A DNA stretch of 64,000 bases from Spirosoma sp. 48-14 (GCF_001898575.1 NZ_MKUD01000002.1:1-64000); one strand, 5' to 3'. Shown: positions 44,717-54,155, counted from the stretch's first letter. Program-made: numbers and translations. Notes: a model not told the origin generated them from the letters alone.

Positions 44717-45115
44717 TTAATAGACGTAACACAATACCTCTCCACCAACGTTCAGCGTTTTGGCTTCTTTATCCGTCATTACGCCTTTCGAAGTTGAAAG
44801 GATAGCGACACCAAGGCCATTCAGGATACGTGGCAGGTTATCGGCTCCCCGGTATTGACGCAGACCTGGGCGGCTGATACGTTGCAGGTCAACGATAGCG
44901 GATTGCTTCGTTGTTGGGTTGTACTTGAGCGCAATTTTGATAGTGCCCTGTGCTGTGCTATCATCGAACTTATAGTTCTGGATGTAGCCTTTGTCGTACA
45001 ACACTTTGGTAATTTCTTTCTTTATATTGGAAGCAGGAATTTCCACAACCCGGTGCTTTGCCCGGATAGCGTTTCTGACGCGTGTCAGGTAATCTGCTAT
45101 TGGATCTGTATTCAT
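44717..45115 (-). CDS. rpsH: Ribosomal protein S8
   Basis: A 132-residue S8. [20 protein letters not shown] opens it and [20 protein letters not shown] near the end is the rRNA-binding block. In Escherichia coli S8 represses the spc operon; no comparable mRNA site was searched for here. Confidence 0.97.
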   Translation of the reverse strand: MNTDPIADYLTRVRNAIRAKHRVVEIPASNIKKEITKVLYDKGYIQNYKFDDSTAQGTIKIALKYNPTTKQSAIVDLQRISRPGLRQYRGADNLPRILNGLGVAILSTSKGVMTDKEAKTLNVGGEVLCYVY

Positions 45116-45206
45116 TCTAAGCGTTGCGTTACTTGCAAACCCCTGCTTTTCAGGAAAGTTCGCAAAATTACGGAAACTGAATTACAAATTGAAATGGAGT
45201 CTGGAA

Positions 45207-45476
45207 CTACCAGCTTGCCTTTGTTACACCTGGAATCTTACCTGCCGATGCCATCTCGCGGAACGTAACCCGAGAGATACCAAACTTGCGCATGTATCCC
45301 CGAGGACGGCCGGTCAGTTTGCAACGGTTGTGCAGACGAACTGGCGATGCGTTTTTGGGCAGCTTGTCCAGACCGATGTAATCACCAGCCTCTTTCAGTG
45401 CCTTACGCTTTGCAGCATACTTGGCAACTAACGCTTCGCGTTTCCGTTCCCGTGCTTTGATTGATTCTTTTGCCAT
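45207..45476 (-). CDS. rpsN: Ribosomal protein S14
   Basis: An 89-residue long-form S14 without the zinc-binding cysteines (C-minus type). [20 protein letters not shown] and [20 protein letters not shown] followed by [20 protein letters not shown] are diagnostic. Confidence 0.97.
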   Translation of the reverse strand: MAKESIKARERKREALVAKYAAKRKALKEAGDYIGLDKLPKNASPVRLHNRCKLTGRPRGYMRKFGISRVTFREMASAGKIPGVTKASW

Positions 45477-45499
45477 TGTTTTAGCCTTTGTGTCGGTTA

Positions 45500-46054
45500 T
45501 TATTTACCACTTTTAGCAAACGGCATTCCCATTGCTTTCAGCAGCTCGTAGCTCTCATTATCGGTGTTGGCTGTCGTCACAAACGTGATGTCCATCCCCG
45601 AAATACGGGCTACTTTATCGATGCTGATTTCAGGGAAGATAATCTGTTCCTGCACGCCGAACGTATAGTTACCGCGACCATCGAACCCTTTATCGCTGAT
45701 GCCTTTGAAGTCACGAACCCGGGGTAACGACACCGTCGTCAGCCGGTCAAGGAATTCATACATCCGCTCACCACGCAGCGTTACTTTCGCACCGATCGGC
45801 ATTTTCTCCCGAAGCTTGAAGTTCGAGACCGCCTTTTTCGACAACGTCGCAACGGCTTTCTGACCAGTGATCTGCGTTAGTTCGTCAACACCTACGTCTA
45901 CCAATTTTTTATCAGCGACGGCGGCTCCGATACCTTTATTGATGACAATTTTGCTCAGACGCGGTACTTGCATAACCGACTTATACTGGAATTTGTCTTT
46001 CAACTGAGGCATTACCTCATTTAAATATTTCTCTTTCAGTCTTGGCGTTGCCAT
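45500..46054 (-). CDS. rplE: Ribosomal protein L5
   Basis: A 184-residue L5 that contacts 5S rRNA and the P-site t[43 protein letters not shown] and [20 protein letters not shown] are present. Normal length. Confidence 0.97.
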   Translation of the reverse strand: MATPRLKEKYLNEVMPQLKDKFQYKSVMQVPRLSKIVINKGIGAAVADKKLVDVGVDELTQITGQKAVATLSKKAVSNFKLREKMPIGAKVTLRGERMYEFLDRLTTVSLPRVRDFKGISDKGFDGRGNYTFGVQEQIIFPEISIDKVARISGMDITFVTTANTDNESYELLKAMGMPFAKSGK

Positions 46055-46074
46055 TTTCTTAGACCTGCTTAAAG

Positions 46075-46431
46075 TTATTTACGAACGTCAGGGATGAAGT
46101 TGCCCGTCTTCTTTGAATAGCGTTGCAACTTGCCCTTGTCGTTCAACTTACGACCTGTGCGGGTAGGTTCGCCGGTAGCAGGGTCAACCAGTTTCAGATT
46201 GCTGATATGGATTGATCCTTCCGTTTTTTCCAGACTTCCCTGTGGGTTCGAAGCCGTTGGTTTCAGGTGTTTGGTAATCATAGCGACGCCCTCAACCCGA
46301 GCACGATCTTTTTCTACGATTACTTCTTTCACTACTCCACGCTGGCCTTTCGAGTTACCGCCAATCACCAGAACAGTATCACCCGTTTTGATGTGGAATT
46401 TGTGTTTCGGTAGCGTTACTTTCTTTTCCAT
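46075..46431 (-). CDS. rplX: Ribosomal protein L24
   Basis: A 118-residue L24 with KOW motif ([20 protein letters not shown]) and the block [20 protein letters not shown]. Slightly longer than the roughly 105 residues common elsewhere, usual in this phylum. It ends 21 bases ahead of rplE. Confidence 0.96.
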   Translation of the reverse strand: MEKKVTLPKHKFHIKTGDTVLVIGGNSKGQRGVVKEVIVEKDRARVEGVAMITKHLKPTASNPQGSLEKTEGSIHISNLKLVDPATGEPTRTGRKLNDKGKLQRYSKKTGNFIPDVRK

Positions 46432-46434
46432 TTC

Positions 46435-46803
46435 TTACAGTACCTCTGGGGCTAACGATACGATTTTCATAAATTGCTTCTCACGCAATTCGCGGGCTAC
46501 AGGCCCAAAAATCCGGGTACCACGTGGCTCATCGTTGTTGTTGAGCAACACGGCTGCATTGTCTTCGAAGCGGATGTACGAACCGTCTTTACGGCGTACT
46601 TCTTTTTTCGTCCGAACAACTACGGCTTTCGACACTGTACCTTTTTTCATACTGCTGGACGACAGGGCCTGCTTTACTGTCACGACAATCTTGTCACCGA
46701 CTGATGCATACCGCTTGCCTGTACCGCCCAGAACGCGGATAACCAGCACTTCTTTGGCGCCACTGTTATCGGCTACTCCTAATCTTGATTCTTGCTGTAC
46801 CAT
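46435..46803 (-). CDS. rplN: Ribosomal protein L14
   Basis: A 122-residue L14. [40 protein letters not shown] and [20 protein letters not shown] followed by PEVL are standard. Confidence 0.97.
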   Translation of the reverse strand: MVQQESRLGVADNSGAKEVLVIRVLGGTGKRYASVGDKIVVTVKQALSSSSMKKGTVSKAVVVRTKKEVRRKDGSYIRFEDNAAVLLNNNDEPRGTRIFGPVARELREKQFMKIVSLAPEVL

Positions 46804-46806
46804 GGC

Positions 46807-47172
46807 TTACTTCGCCTTCTCGATGATTTCGACTAATCTCCAACGCTTATTTTTGCTCAATGGGCGGGTTTCCATAACGCGAACGATATCGCCGATTCCA
46901 CACGCATTGTTCTCATCATGAACCGTCAGTTTCTTCGTTTTATTCTGAAACTTGTGGTACAAAGGGTGTTTCACCTTGCGGTCGATCGCAACAGTGATGG
47001 TTTTCTGCATCTTGTTGCTGGTCACCCGTCCGATACGCTCTTTCCGAGCGTTGCGCTCCGAAGCCGAACCAGCTTCGCTCGCTGCTGGAGCGGCTGCTGT
47101 TGGCTGTTCTGTTATAGCTGCCGCTGGCGTAGTTACTTCTTCCTGCGGTGCTGGTGCTTGTTGCTCTTCCAT
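46807..47172 (-). CDS. rpsQ: Ribosomal protein S17 with acidic N-terminal extension
   Basis: A 121-residue S17. The OB-fold core starts near residue 43 ([40 protein letters not shown]). Before it lies a low-complexity Ala/Pro/Glu-rich extension of about 40 residues ([20 protein letters not shown]). No second ATG near the core has a better context, so the extension is probably translated. Normal S17 has about 85 residues. Confidence 0.93.
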   Translation of the reverse strand: MEEQQAPAPQEEVTTPAAAITEQPTAAAPAASEAGSASERNARKERIGRVTSNKMQKTITVAIDRKVKHPLYHKFQNKTKKLTVHDENNACGIGDIVRVMETRPLSKNKRWRLVEIIEKAK

Positions 47173-47184
47173 CGTCGTGTCTTA

Positions 47185-47379
47185 TTAGGCTTGCCGCGAT
47201 TTAGCTGTCAGTTCCGTGTTCAGGCGAGCAATCCGTTTACGGCTCTCGCGGATACGCATTGGATTCTCGACAGGAGATACAGCATGCGCAAACTTCAATT
47301 TCAGCAGTCGGTCCTGTTCAGCACCAATCTCGGTACGAAGCTGCTCAACCGACAATCCTTTTAAATCTTCTTTTTTCAT
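47185..47379 (-). CDS. rpmC: Ribosomal protein L29
   Basis: A 64-residue two-helix L29 at the polypeptide exit. LKGLSVEQLRTEIGAEQDRL and LKFAHAVSPVENPMRIRESR followed by KRIARLNTEL are typical. Between rplP and rpsQ. Confidence 0.96.
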   Translation of the reverse strand: MKKEDLKGLSVEQLRTEIGAEQDRLLKLKFAHAVSPVENPMRIRESRKRIARLNTELTAKSRQA

Positions 47380-47399
47380 TTTGTTCGTCGCTTGGGGTA

Positions 47400-47831
47400 T
47401 TATTCAGCGGTTTGCTCCTGATAATCGCGCCGAACCACAAATTTGGTCCGAACGGGCAGCTTTTGAGCGGCCAGACGCAGGGCTTCCATACCCGTTGCCA
47501 GATCGACACCCGTCGCTTCGAACATAATCGTGCCGGGTTTTACAACGGCTACCCAGTATTCGGGAGCACCTTTACCTTTACCCATCCGTACTTCGGCTGG
47601 CTTCTTGGTAATTGGCTTATCGGGGAAAATACGAATCCAAACCTGGCCTTCGCGTTTCATCGCCCGCGTTACGGAGATACGAGCCGCTTCAATCTGGCGA
47701 GCCGTAATACGACCTGGTTCCAGCGATTTGATAGCGAACGTACCGAAGGAAATCTCATGACCGCGTGATGCGATACCAGGAATCCGTCCTTTATGTTGTT
47801 TGCGGAATTTTGTTCTTTTTGGCTGTAACAT
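47400..47831 (-). CDS. rplP: Ribosomal protein L16
   Basis: A 143-residue L16. [40 protein letters not shown] and [20 protein letters not shown] are diagnostic. Normal length. Confidence 0.97.
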   Translation of the reverse strand: MLQPKRTKFRKQHKGRIPGIASRGHEISFGTFAIKSLEPGRITARQIEAARISVTRAMKREGQVWIRIFPDKPITKKPAEVRMGKGKGAPEYWVAVVKPGTIMFEATGVDLATGMEALRLAAQKLPVRTKFVVRRDYQEQTAE

Positions 47832-47843
47832 CTTTCTGAAGAA

Positions 47844-47918
47844 GTTTACAGTTTTCGGTCTTCGGTTTTCGGTTTTTACGTTAGCCGATCGTACATCAGC
47901 CCACCGTAAACTGTAAAC
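47844..47918. repeat. Word-repeat hairpin between rpsC and rplP
   Basis: Arms 47844-47854 and 47908-47918 (GTTTACAGTTT) pair perfectly. Neighbouring repeats of the words TTCGGTTTTCGG and ACCGTAAACTG give other registers. Inside the S10 part of the operon. Shares words with the hairpins at 38103 and 39877. Confidence 0.78.
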
Positions 47919-47936
47919 CGTAAACTAAAAACTCGT

Positions 47937-48788
47937 TTATCGTTTCTGTCCTCCACGGCCACCACGGTCATTACCTCCGCGGCCACCACGACCACCCCGA
48001 TCGTTATTATCGCGATCACCACGGTTGCGGCCACCACGACCACCCCGATCGTTACCATCACGGTCACCACGAGGGCCACGGCGATCTCCGCGATCGTTAG
48101 AAGAGGCAGAACGCTCACCGGCTTGTGCCTGGCTCATCATGGCTGCTGGCGACAGATCACGCTTACCGTAGACTTCGCCTTTGAAAATCCACACTTTGAT
48201 GCCGATTTTACCGTATACCGTCTGGGCTTCAGAGATCGCGTAGTCGATGTCGGCACGGAGCGTATGAAGAGGTACACGACCTTCTTTGTATTGCTCAGAA
48301 CGGGCAATTTCAGCACCACCTAAACGACCAGACACTTTCACTTTGATACCTTGAGCACCAACGCGAAGCGCCGACTGGATGGCTTGCTTCATGGCACGAC
48401 GGAACGAAATACGAGCCTGTAACTGTTGAGCGATGGCTTCACCAACCAGTTTGGCATCAATTTCTGGCCGTTTGATCTCGAAGATATTGATCTGGACATC
48501 TTTGCCCGTAATCTTCTTCAATTCTTCTTTGATCTTATCGACTTCTCCGCCCCCTTTACCAATCACAATACCCGGACGGGCTGTGTGGATTGTGAGCGTT
48601 ACACGCTTCAGCGTACGTTCGATAACTACCCGAGCAATGGCTCCTTTCGGAATACGGGCGGCTACGTATTTCCGGATTTTTTCGTCTTCAACGAGTTTAT
48701 CCGAAAACTCTTTTCCACCGTACCAGCTCGATTCCCAGCCCCGAACAATACCAAGTCGCAGGCCAACTGGATTTATTTTTTGTCCCAT
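47937..48788 (-). CDS. rpsC: Ribosomal protein S3 with RGG/DRGG-repeat tail
   Basis: A 283-residue S3. The KH and C-terminal domains occupy 1-225 ([60 protein letters not shown]). From about 228 to the end the protein is a glycine/arginine/aspartate repeat ([20 protein letters not shown] and similar). Such tails bind RNA flexibly in eukaryotes. Typical S3 has about 210-235 residues. Confidence 0.95.
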   Translation of the reverse strand: MGQKINPVGLRLGIVRGWESSWYGGKEFSDKLVEDEKIRKYVAARIPKGAIARVVIERTLKRVTLTIHTARPGIVIGKGGGEVDKIKEELKKITGKDVQINIFEIKRPEIDAKLVGEAIAQQLQARISFRRAMKQAIQSALRVGAQGIKVKVSGRLGGAEIARSEQYKEGRVPLHTLRADIDYAISEAQTVYGKIGIKVWIFKGEVYGKRDLSPAAMMSQAQAGERSASSNDRGDRRGPRGDRDGNDRGGRGGRNRGDRDNNDRGGRGGRGGNDRGGRGGQKR

Positions 48789-48794
48789 TTCTTC

Positions 48795-49187
48795 TTATTG
48801 TTCGTTTTCAGGGGTTTCTGCTTCTGCCGATTGCAACAGGGATTGAGCTGCGCTATCAACTACGATTGTAATGTGGTTCGAGCGCTTCCGAATCCGGTGG
48901 CCACGGCCTTGAGGAGCTGGGCGAAGGCGCTTCAGCATAGGACCGCCATCAACAAAAACCGTTTTCACGTACAGATCAGCGTCTTCAATCCGCTCATCTT
49001 CATTTTTCTGCTGCCAGTTGGCAACGGCCGACAAAAGCACTTTCTGCAATACGGCGGCACCAGCCTGTGGCTGATATTTTAATAGACCCAACGCCCGGCT
49101 AACGCGCTGACCACGAATCAGGTCGGCTATTAACCGCATCTTACGGGGTGACGTGGGCACATCTCTAAGTCTTGCTACTGCTTCCAT
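48795..49187 (-). CDS. rplV: Ribosomal protein L22
   Basis: A 130-residue L22 lining the exit tunnel. [40 protein letters not shown] and [20 protein letters not shown] followed by RSNHITIVV are typical. Slight acidic tail. Confidence 0.97.
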   Translation of the reverse strand: MEAVARLRDVPTSPRKMRLIADLIRGQRVSRALGLLKYQPQAGAAVLQKVLLSAVANWQQKNEDERIEDADLYVKTVFVDGGPMLKRLRPAPQGRGHRIRKRSNHITIVVDSAAQSLLQSAEAETPENEQ

Positions 49188-49253
49188 GTTTTTTTATGGC
49201 TCGGAGCGAGGTGCTTGGGGTTTCTATTGCCCTGCACCGGGCTCCCTGCTAGT

Positions 49254-49532
49254 TTATCGTTTGCCCTTGTCTTTCTTTGCGGTGTGCCCCCGGAAATTGC
49301 GGGTTGGTGAAAACTCGCCAAGCTTGTGACCTACCATGTTTTCCGTTACGTAAACCGGGATAAACTTGTTACCGTTGTGAACGGCGAAGGTGTGGCCTAC
49401 GAAATCTGGCGAAATCATCGAGCGACGCGACCAGGTTTTGATGACCGATTTCTTGCCCGATTCATTCTGTGCCTGTACTTTATTATCCAGGCGGAAATCA
49501 ATATATGGGCCTTTTTTAAGTGAACGTGCCAT
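49254..49532 (-). CDS. rpsS: Ribosomal protein S19
   Basis: A 92-residue S19 of the 30S head. [40 protein letters not shown] and [20 protein letters not shown] are diagnostic. Confidence 0.97.
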   Translation of the reverse strand: MARSLKKGPYIDFRLDNKVQAQNESGKKSVIKTWSRRSMISPDFVGHTFAVHNGNKFIPVYVTENMVGHKLGEFSPTRNFRGHTAKKDKGKR

Positions 49533-49541
49533 TGTTATCTG

Positions 49542-50366
49542 TTACTTTTTGCGTCGGCTAATAATCATGCTTTCAGATGCCTTGTTGCGGTTACGGGTCT
49601 TCTGACCTTTCGCAAACTGGCCGTTGCGTGAACGTGGGTGTCCACCGGAAGCCCGGCCTTCACCACCACCCATTGGGTGATCGACGGGGTTCATAACCAC
49701 AGCCCGAACGCGTGGACGACGACCTAACCAACGGTTCCGGCCCGCTTTACCCGTTACGACGTTCATGTGATCTGGGTTAGATACCGAACCAACAGTTGCC
49801 ATACCAGCGCTTAGTACACGGCGGGTTTCACCCGATGGCAGACGCAGAATTGCATACTTATCTTCACGACCTACCAATTGTGCGTAGGTACCCGCCGAGC
49901 GGGCCATCGATCCACCTTTACCAGGTGTCAGTTCGATGTTGTGGACGATCGTACCAAGTGGCATTTCAGATAGCGGCAGTGCATTCCCTACATCAGGAGT
50001 AGAGCCAGTGCCCGACGTGATTTTCTGACCAACAGTGATTCCCTGAGGGGCGATAATGTAGCGCTTCTCACCATCGGCATATTGTACCAGCGAGATGCGG
50101 GCCGAACGGTTTGGATCGTATTCTACAGTCAAAACTTCGGCTGATTGGCCGACTTTGTCGCGCTTGAAGTCAATAATACGGTAATGCCGTTTATGACCGC
50201 CACCTATGTAGCGCATAGTGCGGTGACCTTCGTTGTTCCGGCCACCGGTTTTTCTGAGGGGCTCCAGCAGGCTTTTTTCCGGCTTGGAGGTGGTGATTTC
50301 CGCAAAATCGGGTGCCACGCGAAAACGTGTACTCGGTGTTACGGGTCTTAGTTTTTTAACTCCCAT
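49542..50366 (-). CDS. rplB: Ribosomal protein L2
   Basis: A 274-residue L2 near the peptidyl transferase centre. [40 protein letters not shown] and [20 protein letters not shown] followed by [12 protein letters not shown], which includes the functionally important histidine, are present. Normal length. Confidence 0.98.
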   Translation of the reverse strand: MGVKKLRPVTPSTRFRVAPDFAEITTSKPEKSLLEPLRKTGGRNNEGHRTMRYIGGGHKRHYRIIDFKRDKVGQSAEVLTVEYDPNRSARISLVQYADGEKRYIIAPQGITVGQKITSGTGSTPDVGNALPLSEMPLGTIVHNIELTPGKGGSMARSAGTYAQLVGREDKYAILRLPSGETRRVLSAGMATVGSVSNPDHMNVVTGKAGRNRWLGRRPRVRAVVMNPVDHPMGGGEGRASGGHPRSRNGQFAKGQKTRNRNKASESMIISRRKK

Positions 50367-50396
50367 GACTGATTAAGTGATAGAGCAAGGCTCGGT

Positions 50397-50684
50397 TTAC
50401 AGGTCAGCGTAAATGTCAATTACTTCGCCCTCTGCAACCGTTACGATTGCTTTTTTCGTTGTAGGGGTTTTACCCGATACAATGCGTCCGTTGATGTTTT
50501 TGCTGCGACGCTTTCCGAAAGTCCGGATGGTGTTGACAGCCTCAACGTTAACGCCATACATTTTCTCGATGGCTTTGCCGATTTCGAGTTTGTTGGCTTT
50601 CAGATCAACCTCAAAAGCATACTTCCCCTGCTTGTTAAGGCCCGTCATTTTTTCAGTGACGATTGGTCGTTTCAGTACGCTCAT
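50397..50684 (-). CDS. rplW: Ribosomal protein L23
   Basis: A 95-residue L23, docking site for trigger factor and SRP. VLKRPIVTEKMTGLNKQGKY and KANKLEIGKAIEKMYGVNVE are typical. Ends 31 bases ahead of rplB. Confidence 0.96.
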   Translation of the reverse strand: MSVLKRPIVTEKMTGLNKQGKYAFEVDLKANKLEIGKAIEKMYGVNVEAVNTIRTFGKRRSKNINGRIVSGKTPTTKKAIVTVAEGEVIDIYADL

Positions 50685-50686
50685 GA

Positions 50687-51316
50687 TTATTTCTCAAACA
50701 AGGTTTGGATGGTTGACAGCGCTTCTTCACTGATGAGCAGTTGATCGGCATTCATCAGATCGTACGTATTTACCTGTGCAGCGGTCGTTACTTTCGCCTT
50801 TTGAACATTCCGGCTCGACAAAACTACATTCGTATTTACGTCTGGCAGAATCAGGAGCGTTTTGCGGCCAGATACGTTCAGATCATTCAGGAACTGAATG
50901 TAATCTTTGGTGCGGGGAGCCTCCAGAGAGATGCTGTCAATCACTGAAATGCTGTTCGCCCGAGCTTTAACGGCATAAGCCGACTGGCGAGCCAGCGATT
51001 TTACTTTTTTGTTCAGCTTAAAGCTATAGTCACGGGGACGTGGACCGAAAACGGTACCACCACCCACGAAAACAGGTGATTTGGCGCTACCTGCACGGGC
51101 TCCGCCTGTACCTTTTTGTTTCTTCAGCTTACGGGTTGAACGGGCAACTTCAGCACGTTCTTTTGCTTTGTGGGTTCCCTGACGCTGGTTGGCCAGGTAC
51201 TGTTTCACGTCGAGGTAAATCGCGTGTTGGTTCGGCTCAATACCGAAGATCTCTTCCGAAAGGGTGACCTTTTTGCCTGTGTCTTCGCCCTTGCTGTTAT
51301 ATACGATTACTTCCAT
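50687..51316 (-). CDS. rplD: Ribosomal protein L4
   Basis: A 209-residue L4. RQGTHKAKERAEVARSTRKL and KKQKGTGGARAGSAKSPVFV form the tunnel loop; VFGPRPRDYSFKLNKKVKSL is the next block. In Escherichia coli L4 represses its own operon through the mRNA leader, which makes the structured RNA upstream of rplC worth testing as an L4 target. Confidence 0.97.
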   Translation of the reverse strand: MEVIVYNSKGEDTGKKVTLSEEIFGIEPNQHAIYLDVKQYLANQRQGTHKAKERAEVARSTRKLKKQKGTGGARAGSAKSPVFVGGGTVFGPRPRDYSFKLNKKVKSLARQSAYAVKARANSISVIDSISLEAPRTKDYIQFLNDLNVSGRKTLLILPDVNTNVVLSSRNVQKAKVTTAAQVNTYDLMNADQLLISEEALSTIQTLFEK

Positions 51317-51319
51317 GGC

Positions 51320-51940
51320 CTACTTCTCGATAATAACGTATGAATTTTTAGCTCCGGGAACTGAACCGCTGATAACAATCAGATTTTGCTCAGGCAGAAT
51401 ACGCAGAACACGCAGGTTTTGCACCGTTACGCGGTTGCCGCCCATACGGCCGGCCATACGAAGACCTTTGAACACGCGCGATGGGAACGAACAGGCACCA
51501 ATCGAACCTGGGTGACGACCCCGGTTGTGCTGACCGTGCGTTTGACCGCCCACACCACCGAATCCGTGACGTTTCACAACGCCCTGGAAACCACGACCTT
51601 TTGCTGTTCCAACTACATCAACGAAGTCAGATTCAGTAAAGACATCGGCTACCGTAAGTGTATCGCCCAGATTCAGCTCCTGAGTGAATTCTTTAAATTC
51701 AACCAGTTTGCGCTTAGGCGTGGTACCCGCTTTTTTGAAGTGGCCCAACTCCGGCTTGTTGCTGTGCTTTTCTTTCTTTTCGCCATAACCAAGCTGCACA
51801 GCTTTGTAGCCATCTTTTTCGATGCTACGAACTTGTGTTACAACACAGGGACCCGTTTCAATGACTGTACATGCCAGAGCCTGCCCGTCCGCATTGTACA
51901 CACTGGTCATCCCGATTTTCTTGCCAATTAAACCAGACAT
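51320..51940 (-). CDS. rplC: Ribosomal protein L3, first gene of the operon
   Basis: A 206-residue L3. [40 protein letters not shown] and [20 protein letters not shown] followed by [14 protein letters not shown] are diagnostic. No rpsJ lies upstream, so the transcript begins here. Candidate -7 boxes lie 72 bases and 284 bases ahead, with a structured RNA between them. Confidence 0.97.
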   Translation of the reverse strand: MSGLIGKKIGMTSVYNADGQALACTVIETGPCVVTQVRSIEKDGYKAVQLGYGEKKEKHSNKPELGHFKKAGTTPKRKLVEFKEFTQELNLGDTLTVADVFTESDFVDVVGTAKGRGFQGVVKRHGFGGVGGQTHGQHNRGRHPGSIGACSFPSRVFKGLRMAGRMGGNRVTVQNLRVLRILPEQNLIVISGSVPGAKNSYVIIEK

Positions 51941-52011
51941 TTGTGTTTGTTTAAAGTAAGCAGGTAAAATTTAGATACGCTTTTCCAACTCGGACCTTCC
52001 GAATCGGGCCG

Positions 52012-52019
52012 CAAAATTA
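52012..52019 (-). promoter_or_regulatory. Candidate -7 box TAATTTTG for rplC
   Basis: A perfect TAnnTTTG on the minus strand 72 bases ahead of rplC and downstream of the terminator at 52074. No good -33 box at the usual distance. It would allow rplC expression independent of the upstream RNA. Confidence 0.4.
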
Positions 52020-52073
52020 GAGAAATAATCAGACGAATCCTATATCTGCCTAAAAATCAGCCCCAGAAACAAC

Positions 52074-52105
52074 AAAAAAGGTCGGGCGCACTGCACCTGA
52101 CCTTT
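52074..52105 (-). terminator. Intrinsic terminator at the end of the structured RNA
   Basis: On the minus strand AAAGGTCAGG can pair locally with CCCGACCTTT (one wobble), followed by TTTTGTTGTTT. The same bases can instead take part in the long-range rod of the RNA, so terminator and rod are alternative pairings for the AAAGGTCAGG segment. This is the arrangement expected of an attenuator. Confidence 0.7.
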
Positions 52106-52217
52106 CACGGGCATACAAAAACTTGGCTAGCAAGGCTTGTTTGCCCAAAAGTCAGGTATGGTTTCCGCAGTACGGACCTTCACCCTCGTATGTTGTTGAT
52201 TTGTGTATTCGAGTTTG
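52074..52217 (-). ncRNA. Structured small RNA or operon leader ahead of rplC
   Basis: On the minus strand, bases from about 52217 to 52074 would form a long rod-like RNA ending in a U-run. Stems: 52175-52180 with 52078-52083 (6 bp), 52167-52173 with 52088-52094 (7 bp, one G-U), 52148-52157 with 52096-52105 (10 bp), 52142-52146 with 52109-52113 (5 bp), and a small apical stem 52137-52140/52115-52118 plus 52131-52134/52122-52125. A 5' bulge GGAAACCAU sits between two stems. A TAATTTTG box precedes it. There is no open frame. It could be a stand-alone RNA or an attenuator leader of the ribosomal operon. It does not show the SRP RNA GGAA loop. I cannot match it to a known family. Confidence 0.65.
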
Positions 52218-52223
52218 GGAGTG

Positions 52224-52231
52224 CAAAATTA
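52224..52231 (-). promoter_or_regulatory. Candidate -7 box TAATTTTG for the structured RNA
   Basis: Perfect TAnnTTTG on the minus strand, followed by C as is common in the phylum. ATTTTC, one base from TTTTG, lies 20 bases further upstream as a possible -33 box. A start about seven bases downstream would give a transcript of about 144 bases to the U-run. Confidence 0.5.
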
Positions 52232-52257
52232 GTAAATAGTTATGAGAAATAGAAAAT

Positions 52258-53316
52258 TTATTTTAAAGAAGTTTTGATAGCTTTTTGATCGAGCCATTCC
52301 ATCCAATCTTTGGCCACGGCCTCGCCATTATATTCTTTATCAATAATTTGTCCGGTTGAATCGCGTTTGAGTTTAAAAAACTGATGATCGTGGTCGTGGT
52401 AAGCTTTCAGGGTAAGGTTTGTTTTGCCCTTCTCAATAAATTCCAACGGCAGGTAGTCAAGTCCTGGAGCTATTTCTTTGTCGGCCGTACCATAAGCAAT
52501 ATATAAAGGAACACTGATGCGTAACAGGTTATCCAGGTTGCGGATCGAAAATGATTTCCAGGCCCGGTATGTATCGCCGGGTGAATTGGTCAGGGCGGTG
52601 GGGTGTTTCTGGATGTCGGCCCACCAGGCGTATAGGGATTCAATCTGTTTTTGGCCTTCTTCAGGGCTTATCTCTCCTTTATCAATCTGTTGGCGTGTTG
52701 AATAAATTGGATTTTCGAACCGTCGGCCACTATGACCCGAAAACAGGATAGTATGGGTTATATGCCGATTGTAATTCGCAACCAGATCCGCTCCAACTGT
52801 AAACCCTTCTGAGCCGCCACAGAATACTACTTTGTGTGTATCGACCCAAGGTTGTTTGATGAGGTAATTGATGACCCGGTTACACTGGGCTACGTATCGT
52901 TCGCGGTAGTTATTCTCGATATATTTCTGACTGATAAACTCGGGTGTAACATTTCCTGTACGCATTGCTTTCTGGTAGTTGTCCAGAAATTGCTGTGTAG
53001 CCACCAGACGAACACCTGGTTTTTGCACCATAACAAAATGGTACGAGTCTTTATATGTCCGAAAATGAAACGAAGAAGCTATAATATAGTACTTGCCACT
53101 ATCCTGGACAATGAGCGGCATGGGTTGAGAACCCTGTCGGAATAAGAATAGTGGCTTTTTAACCTTTAGATCTTCCTTCGTGCCAAAAACGATAAATGTT
53201 GTGGTGTCTTTGCCATCGGGCAAATGGAATACCTGACATAGATCGTCAAGCCGGTTCGTCTGTGCGTAGGTTTGGCTAATCGACCATAGGGAGAAAAAAA
53301 ATAACCATCGCTTCAT
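52258..53316 (-). CDS. Secreted alpha/beta-hydrolase-like protein
   Basis: A 352-residue exported protein. The start at 53316 gives a clean signal peptide (MKRWLFFFSLWSISQTYAQ); a start eight codons upstream would bury it. The nucleophile elbow is GGSEG (VVFCGGSEGFTVGADLVANY), with a likely acid in YGTADKEIAP and a histidine in HDHDHQFFKL, so the catalytic triad of an esterase/peptidase-like hydrolase is plausible. Substrate unknown. A terminator and the structured RNA follow it. Confidence 0.8.
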   Translation of the reverse strand: MKRWLFFFSLWSISQTYAQTNRLDDLCQVFHLPDGKDTTTFIVFGTKEDLKVKKPLFLFRQGSQPMPLIVQDSGKYYIIASSFHFRTYKDSYHFVMVQKPGVRLVATQQFLDNYQKAMRTGNVTPEFISQKYIENNYRERYVAQCNRVINYLIKQPWVDTHKVVFCGGSEGFTVGADLVANYNRHITHTILFSGHSGRRFENPIYSTRQQIDKGEISPEEGQKQIESLYAWWADIQKHPTALTNSPGDTYRAWKSFSIRNLDNLLRISVPLYIAYGTADKEIAPGLDYLPLEFIEKGKTNLTLKAYHDHDHQFFKLKRDSTGQIIDKEYNGEAVAKDWMEWLDQKAIKTSLK

Positions 53317-53618
53317 AATACCTGATTTTAAGTCTGACAAAGCAGTGCATTTTTCTAACTAGGCAGTAAGCTTTTAACATTTATTGCGAATTTTTAACAA
53401 ATGCCTTTGTTTGGTCGCTACGCAACCTGGGGGATTTTAACGTTGTTTAGTTTGCTATAAACCTTTCGTCGCTATGCGACTATACCTTGGATTGAAGGGT
53501 GATTAACCATTTATGGCTATGGCTTTCGATTCCATAGCCAAATAAAAATTAGCGATAACGGTGCGTGATTGTCCGGTAATCTGCGTTATTTCGCAGAGAG
53601 TCAAGTTAGTTCATCTGA
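53317..53618. other. Intergenic region with a small hairpin
   Basis: 302 bases between the divergent hydrolase and purE. A perfect 9-bp inverted repeat (TGGCTATGG, 53514-53522 and 53532-53540) and a shorter one, GTCGCTATGCGAC, near 53468 are the only structures seen. No gene and no exact TAnnTTTG box. Confidence 0.5.
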
Positions 53619-54107
53619 ATGGTAGGTATTATAATGGGTAGCCTTTCGGACCGCAAGGTGATGCAGGAGGCTGCCGACATCCTGAATGAGTTGGGAGTAT
53701 CGTGGGAAATGGATATTGTTTCGGCCCATCGGACGCCCGAAAAAATGGTCGAGTATGCAAAGACGGCCCGTAATCGGGGAATTAAGGTAATTATTGCTGG
53801 TGCAGGCGGGGCCGCTCACCTACCCGGAATGGTTGCGTCGCTGACTACGTTACCCGTCATCGGCGTTCCTGTCAAATCAAGTAATTCCATCGATGGTTGG
53901 GATTCGGTCTTGTCTATCCTACAAATGCCCGGCGGTGTACCTGTGGCAACTATGGCACTCGATGGCGCCCGTAATGCCGGGATTCTGGCGGCTCAGATCG
54001 TCGGGACGTTTGACGATACCGTTGCCGAAAAATTAAGTCAGTTTAAAGAAGGTCTGAAGGAAAAGGTCGCCCAGATGAGTTCTGACTTAGCCAATAGTGC
54101 GAAATGA
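53619..54107 (+). CDS. purE: N5-carboxyaminoimidazole ribonucleotide mutase PurE
   Basis: A 162-residue class I PurE of purine synthesis, moving the carboxyl group from N5 to C4 of the imidazole. [33 protein letters not shown] (catalytic His), [20 protein letters not shown] and [20 protein letters not shown] are complete. purK is not adjacent; purM lies 3 kb downstream on the same strand. Confidence 0.95.
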   Translation: MVGIIMGSLSDRKVMQEAADILNELGVSWEMDIVSAHRTPEKMVEYAKTARNRGIKVIIAGAGGAAHLPGMVASLTTLPVIGVPVKSSNSIDGWDSVLSILQMPGGVPVATMALDGARNAGILAAQIVGTFDDTVAEKLSQFKEGLKEKVAQMSSDLANSAK

Positions 54108-54155
54108 GTTGAATCTGCTACTTTACGTTATTCACTACCTGTAATTAAGTAAACC

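Noticed and set aside
45163-45170. Another TAATTTTG on the minus strand between rpsN and rpsH
   Set aside because: The nearest TTTG is only 14 bases upstream, the wrong spacing, and the site lies inside a continuous ribosomal operon; not enough for an internal promoter call.
47940-48115. Tandem CCACCACGACC-type repeats that could look like a CRISPR or minisatellite
   Set aside because: They are in frame in rpsC and encode its glycine/arginine tail; spacing and unit length are irregular and there are no cas genes.
47876-48118. An 80-codon minus-strand open frame overlapping the end of rpsC
   Set aside because: It is a shadow of the repetitive S3 tail (valine/alanine repeats) in another frame and has no independent support.
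52074-52217. Identity of the structured RNA as SRP 4.5S RNA
   Set aside because: The apical part lacks the GGAA tetraloop and the AGCAG-type asymmetric loop that mark SRP RNA.
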